A stretch of DNA of 64,000 nucleotides from Candidatus Melainabacteria bacterium (GCA_003151275.1 PLXC01000066.1:84128-148127); one strand, 5' to 3'; shown: positions 8,601-18,700, numbered from the stretch's first letter. Notes: generated by a model not told the origin, from the letters alone. Made by a program: numbers and translations.

Positions 8601-9326
8601 CTAATCTAATGAGAACAAGTTATGTAGCCGCCTCTTGTGATTGTTCAAGAAATCACGAGTGATCACATAGTGTTCTGTTTGTTCATATTCAACTTCCTGC
8701 AATCCGTGTGAGTCAAACAAAACGATCTTCGCCGATGGATACGCCATTAGTATCGGAGAGTGAGTGGCAATGACGAATTGTGAACCGTCTTGAACTAGCT
8801 CATGTATGCGCAGAAGTGCTGCCATTTGCCTAGAAGGGGAAAGAGCTGCTTCAGGTTCGTCTAACAAATACAAACCGTTGCCCCTGAACTTATTCATTAG
8901 GGTCGCCATGAAGGATTCTCCATGCGATTGCGTGTGGAGCGATCGTCCGCCATAGCCCTCTAAATAGCCAACCTCGTCCATATAAGTGGCAACGTTGTAA
9001 AAGCTCTCTGCTCGGAGAAAGTAGTTGTCTTTAGGATGAGCGTAACTCTTTTTTGCCATCAGAAATTCATGCAATCCAGATGAACCGCCGGCGTCATCCA
9101 TAAGCACATTCTTTGTGCCGCCCTGGGCACCAAAACCCATAGCCATCGCAATCCCTTCGAGAATGGTTGATTTGCCGGAACCGTTTTCTCCCACAAAAAA
9201 AGTGACGTCTTCATGAAATTGCAGATTATCAATATGAGCAACAGACTGGATCGTGAACGGATACGAATTTGCATCAAATCCTTCTTTCAGGTGCACTGAG
9301 CGGAGATAGGGTTTTGACTTTTGCAT
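8601..9326 (-). CDS. AAA family ATPase (SMC/ABC-like, stand-alone)
   Basis: The 241-aa protein has Walker A GENGSGKST (about residues 45-53), a signature-like segment QSHGES, Walker B GLYLLDEPEAALS, and the switch region ATHSPILMAYP. This is the AAA_21-like ATPase group related to RecF/SMC heads, without a coiled coil or nuclease domain. Homologues are scattered in bacteria and poorly characterised; some belong to defence modules, but no partner gene is seen here. It ends two bases from the convergent 8378 gene. Confidence 0.85.
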   Translation of the reverse strand: MQKSKPYLRSVHLKEGFDANSYPFTIQSVAHIDNLQFHEDVTFFVGENGSGKSTILEGIAMAMGFGAQGGTKNVLMDDAGGSSGLHEFLMAKKSYAHPKDNYFLRAESFYNVATYMDEVGYLEGYGGRSLHTQSHGESFMATLMNKFRGNGLYLLDEPEAALSPSRQMAALLRIHELVQDGSQFVIATHSPILMAYPSAKIVLFDSHGLQEVEYEQTEHYVITRDFLNNHKRRLHNLFSLD

Positions 9327-9423
9327 CGAATCCTGAAGAGTCTCCTAGATTTGCTCCCAGAGGAGCTGTTATCTTATTACAATGTGATTCATTGTTGTTC
9401 AATTCTTTGCACTGGAGCGTTCT

Positions 9424-10005
9424 ATGGCTAAAATTCTTCAGCTGGTTGGCGATTTTGTAGAAGACTACGAAGCTATGGTGCCGTACCAAATGCTTTTGAT
9501 GGTTGGGCATAGCGTCGATACGGTTTGTCCAGGCAAGAAAGCTGGCGACAAGGTAAAGACGGCTATACATGATTTTGAAGGTGATCAGACTTATACTGAA
9601 AAGCCAGGTCATAACTTTGGTATCACTGCGGAGTTTGACAAGATTGATTTCTCTGGCTATGACGCATTAGTAATTTCTGGAGGAAGAGCACCGGAATACC
9701 TTCGCTTGAACAAACGTGTGCTTGAATGCGTCAAGCATTTCTTCGATAAAAATAAACCAGTCGCGGCCGTTTGCCACGCAGCACAAGTGCTCTCTGCTGC
9801 CGGAGTATTGAAAGGGCGATCTTGCATGGCTTATCCAGCATGTTCACCGGAAGTCACCGCATCTGGTGGCATATTTGTGGAACAGAATAAGGATTTTACC
9901 AACGCGCATTTAGATGGCAATTTAGTCACTGCCGCAGCCTGGCCAGGTCACCCGGAATGGATCAAGAAGTTTTTGGATTTACTTGGGACGTCGATTAAGA
10001 TTTAG
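9424..10005 (+). CDS. DJ-1/PfpI family protein
   Basis: A 193-aa class I glutamine amidotransferase-like protein. The acidic residue in DFVEDYE near the N-terminus and the nucleophile elbow [10 protein letters not shown] with the catalytic cysteine are present, as is GGRAPEYLR. Relatives (PfpI, YhbO, YajL) have been described as proteases, chaperones or deglycases, so the activity is not settled. The start has GGAG about six bases upstream. It stands alone, divergent from the ATPase gene, with 97 bp between them for promoters of both. Confidence 0.9.
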   Translation: MAKILQLVGDFVEDYEAMVPYQMLLMVGHSVDTVCPGKKAGDKVKTAIHDFEGDQTYTEKPGHNFGITAEFDKIDFSGYDALVISGGRAPEYLRLNKRVLECVKHFFDKNKPVAAVCHAAQVLSAAGVLKGRSCMAYPACSPEVTASGGIFVEQNKDFTNAHLDGNLVTAAAWPGHPEWIKKFLDLLGTSIKI

Positions 10006-10021
10006 TGGCGCGATTGTTGAG

Positions 10022-10339
10022 CTAAAAGGTCTCGATTGTACTTTTCAGCATCCCTTTCATCCTTAGTCGGTGAATAATCAAATAATCGAAAGTAGTAATG
10101 CTTGTCAAACCATACCATAAAATCCGTAAACCAATCCAAGGCACATGCAGGTTAATGCAGTGACGGTTGTCACCCTTGTCCAGTTGCCTTGAGATGTCGG
10201 CACAGAACTGCTCCCAAACTGTTTCTAGTGTGACATAGATCTCCGGCAGCGGCAATCTGGCAGAAATTGTTGGCACTCTATATTTATTCTGGGGTGATTT
10301 GTAGCATTGTCTAACGTCTTGGCACCGAATATGGTGCAC
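10022..10339 (-). CDS. hypothetical protein in the 10006-10460 gap (doubtful)
   Basis: The 455-bp stretch between the DJ-1 gene and tnaA has one open frame of 105 codons on the minus strand. Its second half (from about LPLPEIYVTLETVWEQF) has a protein-like composition, while the first 25 residues do not. No ribosome site or family was recognised. It could be a small gene, a decayed remnant or chance. The remaining 10340-10460 contains only a weak inverted repeat (CTAGCT/AGCTAG near 10425-10445) downstream of tnaA. Confidence 0.25.
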   Translation of the reverse strand: MHHIRCQDVRQCYKSPQNKYRVPTISARLPLPEIYVTLETVWEQFCADISRQLDKGDNRHCINLHVPWIGLRILWYGLTSITTFDYLIIHRLRMKGMLKSTIETF

Positions 10340-10460
10340 GTGTCGGCTAGTATTTCTTTTCTGAATTTTATCGAGTAAATAGAAGAGGCAAAAAATATCC
10401 CGCTATAAAATTGGCACTAGCTGTTGACACAACGCCTAGCTAGCAGTCTAAAGCATAGCC

Positions 10461-11900
10461 TCAAATAGAACTCAACGAACTTTTCTCGATCTCCTTACAT
10501 GCGTGCACTGGAGCGGAGGTGAGAGACGCGTTCACCGGTTCAAACACCGCCGTAAAATGCCTGAGCGCCGGTGCTTCCCACACTATTCGCACGCCGCGAA
10601 TTTTCTCGCCTTGTTTTCGGACATTTCCGGCAGCTTCAATCACATAATCATAGTGACTTTGATTGTATAAACGACGAGGCAAAGCTAGTCTAACTAAATC
10701 AGGCTTGCGAGCCAGTTCGGGCGTTCCCGCTTGAGCCTTACCAAACATCACGGCGCCTATCTCACAGGAACGAACACCGGCTTCCAGGTACAGCGCGCAG
10801 ACCAGTGCCTGTCCAGGATATTCCTGAGCGGGAATGTGCGGCAACATCTTGGTGGCATTAACATAGATTGCGTGCATACCCGGCGGTTGAACGATAGGAA
10901 CACCTTGCTCGCACAGTCCGCGGGCGAGATAGGCGGCTGATTGCTTGCGATAAAGCAGATAGTTCTCACACAATACTTCCTGCAAGCCCACCGCCATTGC
11001 CTCCAAATCCCTTCCGTTCAACCCACCGTAAGTGGGGAAACCTTCGGTCAGAATCAGATCCTGTTTCAACAGATCCGCCAGCGGCTTATCACGCAACGCG
11101 ATGAAACCGCCCATATTAACGAGCCCGTCTTTTTTCGCCGAAACCAGAGTTCCATCAGCGAGAGAGAAAATTTCTGAGACGATGTCGCGCACGTTGCGCT
11201 CACCCTGCCCAATCTCTCTGTCTTTGATCATGTACGCGTTTTCAGCGAAACGTGCACCATCAATATAAAAGGGAATTCCGTAACGCTTGAGCAAGGCGCT
11301 GTATTCTCTGATGTTCTGCAAGGAAACCGGTTGTCCGCCTGCCGCATTGTTGGAAATCGTGATCATGCCAAACGGAATTTTGTCACGGTCATGCTTTGCC
11401 AACAGTTTCTCAACCTGACTCAAATCGATGTTGCCCTTGAAGGCAGAATCGGACGCAGAGTCAGCCGCTTCCAGGCACAACAAATCCAGCGCTTGCGCTC
11501 CCAGGCACTCAATATTCGCTCGCGTCGTATCGAAGTGAGAGTTGCTGGGAACGATATGTCCAGGTTTCACGAGTCTTGAGAAAAGAAGCCGCTCTGCAGC
11601 TCTTCCCTGGTGCACAGGCAATACTTCAGGCAAACCAAAGATGCCTTTCACGGCATCCTGAAAACGATAAAAGCTGGAACAACCAGCATACGACTCGTCG
11701 CCGCGCATCATGGCCGACCATTGCTCCGACGACATCGCGGATGTACCGCTGTCTGTCAACAGATCAACAATGACATGTTCAGCGCGCAGTTGGAACAAGT
11801 TATAGCCAACCTCTTTCAGCAGCCGCTGCCGCTCCTCGAAGGTCGTGAATTTGATCGGTTCCACTGTCTTGTTGCGATAAGGTTCGATAACTGTTTTCAT
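10461..11900 (-). CDS. tnaA: tryptophanase (tryptophan indole-lyase)
   Basis: A PLP-dependent beta-eliminating lyase that splits tryptophan into indole, pyruvate and ammonia. The PLP lysine is the second Lys (about K257) in SAKKDGLVNMGGF. DLLTDSGTSAMS and NAAGGQPVS are family segments. Two places favour tryptophanase over tyrosine phenol-lyase: LRHFTA near the end (His as in TnaA, Phe in TPL) and CEIGA where TPL has an Arg. An upstream ATG at 11975 is possible, but homologues start near MKTVIEPYRNK, i.e. 11900. The last 25 residues extend beyond the family end. No tnaB permease or TnaC-like leader was found. Confidence 0.88.
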   Translation of the reverse strand: MKTVIEPYRNKTVEPIKFTTFEERQRLLKEVGYNLFQLRAEHVIVDLLTDSGTSAMSSEQWSAMMRGDESYAGCSSFYRFQDAVKGIFGLPEVLPVHQGRAAERLLFSRLVKPGHIVPSNSHFDTTRANIECLGAQALDLLCLEAADSASDSAFKGNIDLSQVEKLLAKHDRDKIPFGMITISNNAAGGQPVSLQNIREYSALLKRYGIPFYIDGARFAENAYMIKDREIGQGERNVRDIVSEIFSLADGTLVSAKKDGLVNMGGFIALRDKPLADLLKQDLILTEGFPTYGGLNGRDLEAMAVGLQEVLCENYLLYRKQSAAYLARGLCEQGVPIVQPPGMHAIYVNATKMLPHIPAQEYPGQALVCALYLEAGVRSCEIGAVMFGKAQAGTPELARKPDLVRLALPRRLYNQSHYDYVIEAAGNVRKQGEKIRGVRIVWEAPALRHFTAVFEPVNASLTSAPVHACKEIEKSSLSSI

Positions 11901-12361
11901 TGGATGCTCGCCCTCAATCATAGTCCTGACCGCTGAACATAATCTCGCAACTCTGAAATTGGCGTATAGTCCCAAAGACTGATCTTTGAATGTGGTTCTT
12001 GTTTATCGATTTCGACTCAGTCTTTGTCACGGAGTCATCCCGAATTTCCGTAACTGATTCCAAGTGGCGAATGCGCGTCGCATATCTACCAATGTGAGTA
12101 AAAGATTCATCCGTATGTCAACCAGTGAAGCGCTTGGCAGGTCAAAAAAGGCCCATAAACGCACTTCCCTCCCTGGTAAGGTGGGAGGGAAGAACTAGTT
12201 GTGGTGGATTAGGTAAGGAGGAAACAAGGCACCTGGCGGTAATCCGCCTTGCGCTTTGTTTATACATAATAGCAGTGGAAAACTGAGTCGGCTGTTAAAA
12301 AACTTGAAGTGCCGGTTGTCTAACACCCACCCAAAGAGGGTGAGAATTCATTAATAAAATC
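11901..12361. other. 460-bp intergenic region with strong hairpins
   Basis: It lies between the end of sepF and the start of tnaA (both minus strand) and contains no convincing gene. A perfect 10-bp inverted repeat, CTTCCCTCCC/GGGAGGGAAG, spans 12164-12192 with a 9-base loop. At 12225-12251, CAAGGC/GCCTTG can pair around GGCGG/CCGCC (12235-12248); the two stems share bases 12246-12248 and exclude each other. A third, weak CACCC/GGGTG hairpin lies just after sepF near 12325-12342. Neither main hairpin is followed by a T-run on the minus strand. An untranslated leader or small RNA is possible but unproven. Confidence 0.4.
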
Positions 12362-12871
12362 CTAATGAATTGTTGACCAAGTGCTACTCGTAGATGAGTC
12401 GTGTGGACTCGATGCTGGATAAAGGAAGTCAAGCGCGCCGGCGCCACCAAGAAGAGCGGTGGTAGCTGCAGCCTTTTCGATTTCTTTTCCAGGTGCTGTG
12501 ATCTTGATGTTGCTTGGGCAAAACAGATAAACCTGTTCGCTCAGCTTGTGGAAATCACCATCTAGAGCAGCTGATGCACCAGCTACGAAATCAACAAGCC
12601 GATTGGCGTCGATCTTCTTCATGTTCTCCAACGAGATTGTTGTGGCAGCGCGTCCGCGCAAGCATTCCACCACATCTAGTGCCTCTTCGAAAGAGATTGG
12701 AGTGAATACCGAAATCTGCGTGCCCATTCTTGAAGGTGGTGTGCGCAGCGAGCTAAGCGTTCCGGCTTTGCGATCGGTTAAGGCTGGAAATAAATCCACA
12801 TCTTTTTTTGCGTTTCGTCCGCTATTAACGGATGGTTTGTCCATCGAAACATTTTTGTTTTCGTCAACCAT
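12362..12871 (-). CDS. sepF: cell division protein SepF
   Basis: SepF links FtsZ filaments to the membrane at the division site; the cyanobacterial version is called Cdv2. The SepF domain covers about residues 53-125: a strand of type ISVFTPISFEEA, then the LRGRAATTISLENM region and a segment ending FLCPSNIKI-like (VYLFCPSNIKI). The N-terminal 50 residues are polar and include basic stretches, but I see no clear membrane-targeting helix. The Ser/Thr-rich C-terminus is extra. It is on the same strand as smc, scpA, scpB and ispD, 178 bp after ispD. Confidence 0.9.
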   Translation of the reverse strand: MVDENKNVSMDKPSVNSGRNAKKDVDLFPALTDRKAGTLSSLRTPPSRMGTQISVFTPISFEEALDVVECLRGRAATTISLENMKKIDANRLVDFVAGASAALDGDFHKLSEQVYLFCPSNIKITAPGKEIEKAAATTALLGGAGALDFLYPASSPHDSSTSSTWSTIH

Positions 12872-13049
12872 AATAGTCCTTTGCAGTTATGCCGGGTGCA
12901 AGTATGTGCTGCGTATATCCTGCGCCTATTCTATATAAACCGATCGGAGTGCCATCTCAGATGGTGCACGCATGTTGTCATCAATTCTAATCAATTCACG
13001 CTATTTAGCAAGTACTGATATTGTGAATTCAGCGGCCCCGAGCTGCTTG

Positions 13050-13766
13050 CTAACTTCTCTGCTTTAGCGCAGATGCCAAAGACTGGCAGACTGACAGGTC
13101 TTCGGGATTTGTAATTTTTAGGTTATATGGTGAACCTGGCACTATATGCACTTTATGTCCACTATGTTCTAGGATTGTTGAATCGTCAGTGGTGCCAAAA
13201 TTTTCCTTGGCGGCTCTACGGTGCGCTTCTAACAGCCATTGAAATTTTGCAGCTTGCGGAGTCTGAATTTGGACAAGCTCGCTTCTATCCAAAGTTTCTC
13301 CAACAATGCCTTCTTTGACTTTCTTTATCGTGTCCGTTACCGCCACGGCCAGGGTGCAAGCACCGTTGGTGGTTACAGACTTAATGACGAGGTCAATCAT
13401 TCTCCCGGTCAGCAGCGGTCTGGCGGCATCATGAACAAGAACGTAATCTGGATGTTCGCTCAACTCCGCCAATCGTTCCAGTCCGTTGTGTACCGAATGT
13501 TGCCGAGTTGGACCGCCTGCTGTGACGACTACTTTTTGCGCGTCTGCCGGGGGCAAATTCTGTTTGATCTCTGATTGCACTGCATCTAGTGACAACTTGG
13601 GCACCACCACCACTATGAGATCGACTTGGTTGTGAGCCGCGAGCGTGCCGAGAGACCAAAGATATAGTGCGCGTCCGCTTAGTCCGGTAAACTGCTTAGG
13701 AGAGTCTCCAGGCTTACTTTTGAAGCGCTTCCCAACTCCCGCTGCAGGAAGAACGGCAGCAATCAT
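13050..13766 (-). CDS. ispD: 2-C-methyl-D-erythritol 4-phosphate cytidylyltransferase
   Basis: The third enzyme of the non-mevalonate (MEP) isoprenoid pathway makes CDP-methylerythritol from MEP and CTP. The N-terminal nucleotidyltransferase loop AAVLPAAGVGKRF and the family signature VLVHDAARPLLT are both present, and the 238-aa length is normal. The start ATG overlaps the scpB stop by one base (TAATG form), so the two are translationally coupled. No other MEP gene (for example ispF) is adjacent. Confidence 0.95.
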   Translation of the reverse strand: MIAAVLPAAGVGKRFKSKPGDSPKQFTGLSGRALYLWSLGTLAAHNQVDLIVVVVPKLSLDAVQSEIKQNLPPADAQKVVVTAGGPTRQHSVHNGLERLAELSEHPDYVLVHDAARPLLTGRMIDLVIKSVTTNGACTLAVAVTDTIKKVKEGIVGETLDRSELVQIQTPQAAKFQWLLEAHRRAAKENFGTTDDSTILEHSGHKVHIVPGSPYNLKITNPEDLSVCQSLASALKQRS

Positions 13767-14767
13767 TAGACGGCGATGTCTTGTTCAGGATTTTCTTCAG
13801 GATCATTATCGGAATGATTCAAAGGTTGGACCGAACCACTGGTGGTGTCGACAGGCTTAATGCTTCGCGGTTCACCCTTGGTGAATTCGATTAGAGCCGA
13901 GAGGATTCCTTCGTCGTTAACTCTAGAGACTGAGGTGTTCTCGAGTGCAGAATTAGTAGCTGGGGGGACGGCAGGGCCGTCGGGATTCGATGCCGGCTGG
14001 GAGCCGGCGCTCCCAGGTTTGCTCGCAGGATAATCTGCGCCCTCGGGATTTGGTGCCGGCTGGAAGCCGGCGCTCCCAGGATCGATGCTCCCAGGTTTGC
14101 TCCCATGATCAGCGCCCTCAGGGGCGGTGCTGCCATAAAGATCTTCTGGTCTAAAGACAAGCGATGAATCCGGGCTCGCGTCGAAAAGCACTTCAAGCTG
14201 CTTCGCTTGGTCAGATTCAAGTGATTCCGGATGCAGGTTCGGCAGTTCGACTTCGGTGCCCTCGCCTTCTTTGATGGCAACCTTATCTTCTTTGCGAAGC
14301 TGCGTGCGCAAGGACTTGGCATCGTGCGAAAGTCTGAAATATTCCTGGAACTTTTTGGTGGTGCTCAAGGTTGGTGAGCGACCATCTTCCTTTTTGATCA
14401 CGAGTTCTCTCGCCATCAACTCCTTTATATGATCGTAGGCGCCGGCGCCCCGAATTTTGATAATCTCAGATTGCGGCACGGGTTGTTTGATCGCAATGGC
14501 TGATAAGGTGCGGATCAAACTAACTGGCATTTCCATCGGAACGAATTCGTCGATAATCGACGCGTATTCATCTTTGACCTGAATGATATATCCGTTGTCG
14601 TCCGCGATCTCAAGTCCACTCGCTCTCTCTTCATAATCGTGGATTAGATCGAGGATGGCTTGTCTGACGACCTGCACGTCTTCGTTCACGATGCGCGCTA
14701 TAGCCTGAGCCCGCATCGGCTTATCTGTCAGAAATAATATTGCTTCGACTTTTGACTTGAGCATCAC
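13766..14767 (-). CDS. scpB: segregation and condensation protein B
   Basis: ScpB is the winged-helix kleisin partner of ScpA in the SMC condensin. Residues 1-190 match the family: KVEAILFLTDKPMRAQAIA at the start, then a second winged helix with LSAIAIKQPVPQSEIIKIRGAG. The protein is 333 aa, whereas ScpB is usually 180-260. The extra C-terminal part is Pro/Gly/Ser-rich and includes two in-frame copies of a GSAGxQPAxNPxG repeat, encoded by palindromic DNA (see 13974-14105). It lies 7 bp after scpA and overlaps ispD by one base. Confidence 0.9.
   Translation of the reverse strand: MMLKSKVEAILFLTDKPMRAQAIARIVNEDVQVVRQAILDLIHDYEERASGLEIADDNGYIIQVKDEYASIIDEFVPMEMPVSLIRTLSAIAIKQPVPQSEIIKIRGAGAYDHIKELMARELVIKKEDGRSPTLSTTKKFQEYFRLSHDAKSLRTQLRKEDKVAIKEGEGTEVELPNLHPESLESDQAKQLEVLFDASPDSSLVFRPEDLYGSTAPEGADHGSKPGSIDPGSAGFQPAPNPEGADYPASKPGSAGSQPASNPDGPAVPPATNSALENTSVSRVNDEGILSALIEFTKGEPRSIKPVDTTSGSVQPLNHSDNDPEENPEQDIAV
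13974..14105. repeat. two in-frame REP-like palindromic repeats inside scpB
   Basis: Two near-identical blocks each start at CGGGATT and contain a perfect inverted repeat GCCGGCT/AGCCGGC with a 3-base loop (13992-14008 with loop GGG; 14055-14071 with loop GAA), then GGCGCTCCCAGG. A third partial copy of CTCCCAGGTTTGCTC lies near 14088-14103. On the scpB strand they are translated as GSAGxQPA. Short palindromes coding such peptides are known as dispersed elements in several bacterial groups; that these arose by insertion is inference. Confidence 0.7.
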
Positions 14768-14774
14768 TCTATTC

Positions 14775-15695
14775 TCACATCGCTATGTTTATCGGCGGAA
14801 CTGCAGCGTCGCTGCGAACGACATACAAAGGACCGTAAAAATCATTCTGTTCAAGAGTTATTTTACCGGCATTTGACAAGAAAAGAACTGCTAAAAAAGC
14901 ATCTACCCAGTCGCCATGCCCACCGAGCAACTGGATGATCCGCAGTAACTGCACCAGTTCTCCCGCTATTGCGTTGTTGCTCAAAATACTTTCGACGCGA
15001 AAAATTGTGTCTTCTATATCTTCATCATGAGCTAGATCGAGGAGGTCATCGACATCATTAGCCTCATGTTGCCCGGAAAGCTCGATGCGCTGTCTGGGTT
15101 CCCGTGCGGCTCTCGTCTTCTCGATTTTTTCTGCCTGGCGCAAGGCTTCGATCAGTTGATCGAGTGTCACTTTGCGTTGACGGTTCTGTCTGTTGTTTGC
15201 TTTGCGGACTAGTGCGCGTTCTAAGTCGGCTAATGTGAGCTGTCTCGGCTCGCGTTCCTTTTCGAAGCCAAATGAACCGTCTTCATCGAAGTCCATAAAG
15301 TCGTCGTCTGAGCCAATTTCGGCGGTTGCGGCAGCAAGCATTGCTTCCGCTTTCATGCGCAGCAGCACGCTGGCGTGGAACAAAATCTTGCCACTCTGAC
15401 GCAGATTCTCTTTAGGCACCGCGGCGATTGCCTTGAGAAATTTATCAGTAACATCGATGATGTCGATATTCTTTGGATCGATTTCGCCCGATGTTGCCAG
15501 TTTGATTAGAATCTCAATCCCGCCTGCCTGAGCCGCTTGCTCAGCTATCGTCTGAGCATATTTGGGACCGGTTGGTTCGACGACCGCGGGAGCATCGTGA
15601 GCGACGCCTGCCATTTCTGCCATTTCGGCCAAGCCAGGACTGACGACAAATGCGGCCGATCTCTTAGTTCTTGATTTTTTATCTGACTGATTCAT
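14775..15695 (-). CDS. scpA: segregation and condensation protein A (kleisin)
   Basis: ScpA bridges the heads of the SMC dimer and binds ScpB. The ScpA core starts near residue 55 with GGIEILIKLATSGEIDPKNI, continues through the helical FLKAIA and LLRMKAEAML segments, and ends with a winged-helix part LVVLFLS-like (AFLAVLFLSNAGKITLEQND). The first 50 residues, MNQSDKKSRTKRSAAF onward, are a non-conserved basic/Ala-rich extension. It lies 17 bp after smc and 7 bp before scpB. The whole condensin is thus encoded in one run. Confidence 0.92.
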   Translation of the reverse strand: MNQSDKKSRTKRSAAFVVSPGLAEMAEMAGVAHDAPAVVEPTGPKYAQTIAEQAAQAGGIEILIKLATSGEIDPKNIDIIDVTDKFLKAIAAVPKENLRQSGKILFHASVLLRMKAEAMLAAATAEIGSDDDFMDFDEDGSFGFEKEREPRQLTLADLERALVRKANNRQNRQRKVTLDQLIEALRQAEKIEKTRAAREPRQRIELSGQHEANDVDDLLDLAHDEDIEDTIFRVESILSNNAIAGELVQLLRIIQLLGGHGDWVDAFLAVLFLSNAGKITLEQNDFYGPLYVVRSDAAVPPINIAM

Positions 15696-15712
15696 GAATA
15701 TCTCAGACCATT

Positions 15713-18700
15713 TTAGGCGCTGACCGGCTGTGGCTCGTGTTCCGGCTCTTCGTCAGGAATGTGCACTTCACGTATTCCAACTACTCTGGAATATCCATCT
15801 GCACGCAATGATACGCCAATCGCGTGATCTGCGTTTTCAATCATTGGACGTCGCAGGCTTACCGCAACGAATTGTGCGGTAGCAGATTGTTGTTTCACCA
15901 TGCGAGCTAGACGCTCAGCGTTAGAGCCATCAAGCATCATATCTACTTCGTCAAAAGCATAGAAGGGTGCTGGTGCGAAACGTTGGAAGGCAAACACGAA
16001 TGATAAAGCCGTAAGAGACTTCTCGCCACCCGATAATGCCTCGATGCGTTGCATCTTCTTATCTCGTGGTTGAGCGCGGATCACGAGACCACCCTGGAAT
16101 GGATTTTCAGGATACTCGAGTTCAAGGCGGCCATGACCATGTGAGAGTTCGGCAAAGATATCTTGGAAGTTAGTGTTGATCTGATCGAAAGCTTTCATGA
16201 ACTCTTGCTTCTTCATGTCATCGTAGTCACCGATGCGCTTGTTGATTTCATCGCTTTCGTGAGTCAGAGTGTTGAGCTGCTCCGTCATCTCTTTCTGACG
16301 CTCGTCAGTTTGGTTGTACTCTTCCAGAGCCTTCATGTTGACAGGTTCAAGCGCGCGCATCCGTTTTTCCAAACGATCCGCTTGATGCTTGAGTTGCTCA
16401 ACTGTTCCAGCAGATGGTGGCTCGTAGTTTGGATTCTCCTCGAGTACCCGAGCGATCTCAGCTCGCAATACTTCCAATTCTTGCTGCAGATCGAAGTGCG
16501 CCATCTTCCGTTCAGTACGCTGCTCAGCCACGCGCTTCAACTCTTGATCGGCTTTGGTGCGTTCGACTTCGGTGACTGTTACTTGCTCGTGAATCAAATC
16601 CTTCGTGTCACGCAGGCTTTCCAGTTCTTCGGAAATTTCACTGACCCGTTTTTCCATTTCAGACAACGCCCCACGCAATGAGGCAATGGTGGCTTCATAG
16701 GCTGGCCTCTGTGCTTGAATGTCGTCGATTTCTTTGGACAACTCAGCAAATTGAATAGAAAGAGCTTTGTGATTGCTTTGCTCAAGATTCTCTTCAGTTT
16801 CAGCCTTGTCTATATAGCGCTGAATATCTTGGAACTCTTTATCCACTGTTTCCAGGTCAGAGCGCAGTTCTTCAACTTCGGTAATCAACTTCTCAATTTC
16901 AGTTTTAGCACCCTTGTCGCGCACGTCATTAAGGGCGTCTTCAAGGCTAGAGATCTGTTTGGTCAAATCTTTGAGTTGGAAATCTAGGCTGGCTAATTCT
17001 TGATCGATCTGATCGATCTCATCACCACTGGTGCGCAGTTTTGGTTTGACGTTTTCTATTTCGTCATCGAGGTCTTTAGCTTCCTTGATCTTCGCTTCGA
17101 GCTCAGCTTGCTTCTTACCGTGCTCAGCGCGGGCAACAGTGGCTTTCTCACGCTCTTCATTTAAACCAGTGGCCAGTTCTTTTAAGGAATCTTGAAGGTA
17201 GCGAATTTGGTCAGCTAAATTTTTGCTCGTCTGTTTCAGCACAGACAGGTCTGTTTCACCTTTGTTTGAGAAATGCAATTTGCTCTTGCTGTCCTGACCA
17301 CCAGACATGCTGCCGGATTTGTCGAACAGTTCACCTTCCAGGGTAACCATCCGAGCTTGATTGAGCAGTTTGCGGGCGTTCTCCATGCCATCCATGACGA
17401 TGGTCTGACCACAAGCATATTGAAACGCTTTCGTAAACCGTGGATTGAAATCAATAAGGTTATAAGCAAAGTCAATCACACCAGCCCGACTCGGAAGGAG
17501 ACCTGGTGGTTGCGTGACGATTTTGTTCAATGGAACAAAGGTGGCTCGACCGGCTTGGTTCTTCTTCAGGAATTCAATACAACGTTGGGCAATTTCGTCA
17601 TCGTCCACGACAACGTGACTAAGGCGTGGACCAATGGATGTCTCTAACGCGGTGACATACTTATCGTCAACTTTTCCCAGCTGACCGATGGTGCCATGCA
17701 CTCCTTGAAGTCCCGAAGCGACAATAGCTTCAACTGCCCGTCCGTAACCGCTTTCGCCAGCTACTTCCCTGGTAGTTTCCACTTCTATCAGGCGACGATT
17801 CATCGACTCGAGCGCTTGTCTCTTTGACTCAATCTCTTCTCGCGTCCCTTCCAACTCAGCTTCAAGTTGCTGAATGGTGCGATCGATGCCTGCCACCAAA
17901 GCTTGTTGGTCAACGCACTTGCGCTCGTAAATCGAAATCGCGCCTTTGGTGTTAGCAGCCTTGCCGATCGCTTCTGTGGCAGAACTACGGAGCTTTTCGA
18001 GCTCCTGCTCGATGGCGGCTCGACGAGTCGTTAATTCCGTTTTTCGAACGTCAAGTTTATGTTTTTGGTCACGAAGTTCCTGTAAGTCAGTGTGGATTGT
18101 CGTTACTTTGTCCGACGACTTATCTTTCTCCTGACGCTTCACTTCGAGTTCGGCCATCACAGCACTGAAGGCACCTTGCTTCTCGAGCAAGCCGAGATGA
18201 ACAGCCTGCTGGTCTTGCTTGTGCTGTTTCTTCTGCTTATCGATATCCGAAAGATGTTTATCGATAGTCTTTATTTGAGCTTGAATGCTCTTGAGTATTT
18301 TTGACTTCTCGCCAATTACCCCGGTTAAGTTTGAGAGTTTGTTTTCTTCACGAGTTAATTCGCCGCGAGTGTTATCCAATTCTTGCCGAAGCAACAACTG
18401 TTCGTTTCCACCCTTTTCGCGGATTTCTTGTTCGATCCGACCCATCTCGGAGCGCATTTGAAAGAGCGCCACCTCGGCGGCTTGCACTTGTTCAATAAGC
18501 TTTTCTTCTTTGGCATTTAACTTCTGAATTTCAGCCAGTTCGAGGTTTGTTTTCTGTTCGACTTCTTGCGCGCGAACAAAAACGAGGTCTTTTTCGACTG
18601 CTTCTTTTTGAGTTTTGAGTTCTAGATACTTAAGAGCTTGATCGCGATCGGTTTTAAGCACTTCAAGGCGAGTCAGAATTTCAGCAAGGATGATTTTTTG

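Noticed and set aside
8601..9326. Defence system built on the stand-alone AAA ATPase
   Set aside because: Known ATPase defence modules pair with a nuclease or effector in the same operon. Here both neighbours are convergent or divergent and unrelated.
12213..12260. Possible small gene after the strong AAGGAGG at 12215-12221
   Set aside because: No start codon lies at suitable distance, and the only nearby TTG opens a seven-codon frame.
16163..16681. 172-codon open frame on the plus strand inside smc
   Set aside because: It is antisense to the coiled coil of Smc, has Leu/Val/Phe-rich nonsense composition and no ribosome site. Long antisense frames are expected opposite Glu/Lys/Gln-rich helices.
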